The position numbers and the translations under genes are program-made. Shown in pieces: positions 13,163-13,472 of a stretch of DNA of 13,472 bases (within the stretch, counting starts at the first letter, position 1; the number at the start of each line of letters is the position of its first letter). The notes under the pieces were generated by a model. It saw nothing but the letters and a program-made list of their open reading frames with translations. It was not told the origin of the DNA and did no database searches. The DNA comes from an uncultured Lachnospiraceae bacterium (GTDB lineage: Bacteria > Bacillota > Clostridia > Lachnospirales > Lachnospiraceae): assembly GCA_946406305.1 (NCBI GenBank), contig CAMJKC010000029.1:1-13472 (forward strand), in the 5' to 3' direction.

Positions 13163-13472
13163 CTTCTCTCCTTCTACATATCTCACACATTCTTAAATTT
13201 TCTTCTTCAATTATACTCACTGGCATTTTCTTCACATATGCTGTCATTGTTGGACAACTTTCGTATCTGTGAAATCTACTGCCATACTTTGTAATATATA
13301 TAATAGTTTCATTTGACTTCTTTATATCCTTAAAGCAATACTCACACTCTGTATAATATTTATTATCTTCATTTTTTATATTGTTTATATTCTTATAATA
13401 ATCTTGTTCAACTTTTTTCTCTAATCTATTGCAAGTAGTTTTTGTATGATAGACAAGGCTCTTTTTGTAATT
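13152..13472 (-). CDS. C-terminal part of a Tad-locus protein with paired-Cys domain
   Basis: This is the last 106 codons of a gene that enters from the right edge; its frame runs from base 13472 to TAG at 13152. The fragment is Lys/Asn/Tyr-rich and hydrophilic. It contains CEYC (43-46), then IIYITKYGSRFHRYESC (57-73), and near the end LRMCEICRR with a CxxC (96-99). The pattern 'YITxYGxxxHxxxxC ... CxxC' matches, from memory, the C-terminal domain of hypothetical TadE-like or pilus-assembly proteins in clostridial Tad loci, and could bind zinc. It lacks membrane segments in the visible part. The 11-nt overlap with the prepilin peptidase start shows it belongs to the same operon, which evidently continues beyond the window. 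Confidence 0.7.
   Translation of the reverse strand, partial: NYKKSLVYHTKTTCNRLEKKVEQDYYKNINNIKNEDNKYYTECEYCFKDIKKSNETIIYITKYGSRFHRYESCPTMTAYVKKMPVSIIEEENLRMCEICRRREDDN

Noticed and set aside
1..13472. CRISPR array, insertion sequence, phage genes or riboswitch
   Set aside because: No regularly spaced repeats, transposase or integrase motifs, or long structured leaders were found on either strand.

Overview
The window is very AT-rich, with long A and T runs, Shine-Dalgarno-led operons and heavy AGA/ATA codon use. It suggests a low-GC Firmicute, most likely a clostridial relative of Lachnospiraceae/Eubacteriales. The reasons are the mraZ-rsmH-ftsL-PBP division cluster, the Cys-rich RsmH tail, the rhomboid/derlin-like membrane protein and a Tad/Flp-pilus type gene set containing a DUF6382-like protein. 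This placement is inferred from gene content; no marker phylogeny was possible.

Layout. (1) 1-2290, minus strand: the start of the division/cell-wall (dcw) operon. It has a sigma-A promoter, a tandem 10-bp repeat that looks like a MraZ operator, then mraZ, rsmH, an FtsL-like protein and the N-terminus of a class B penicillin-binding protein that runs off the left edge. (2) 2392-3633: a terminator, a rhomboid/derlin-like membrane protein (minus) and a small Lys-rich membrane-anchored protein (plus), fired from a compact divergent promoter. (3) 3646-7299, minus strand: an information/nucleotide operon read as holA, cdd, nrnA and a truB-ribF fusion. (4) 7347-8510, plus strand: hemW, divergent from holA. 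Both starts lie 6-8 nt from extended -10 boxes, so hemW should be leaderless and holA nearly so. (5) 8500-10388, minus strand: class II fructose-bisphosphate aldolase followed by an overlapping ComEC-like metallo-beta-lactamase-fold lipoprotein. (6) 10463-11390: the C-terminal half of an acyl-CoA synthetase (probably a broken gene), then a strong terminator and tRNA-Ser(GCU) with a consensus promoter. (7) 11409-13472, minus strand: the distal end of a Tad/Flp-type pilus operon. It holds a partial Cys-motif protein, an A24 prepilin peptidase, a TadE-like mini-pseudopilin and a DUF6382-like membrane protein without an FHA domain.

Most genes are conserved housekeeping genes. The unusual points are the TruB-RibF fusion, in which the TruB C-terminal domain and the riboflavin kinase domain are both missing; two divergent promoter cassettes with identical 33-bp geometry; predicted leaderless hemW; an SD-less mraZ behind a probable MraZ operator; and the truncated synthetase beside a tRNA gene. 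Several starts were moved from upstream GTG/TTG codons to downstream ATGs because only the ATGs are properly spaced from an RBS.
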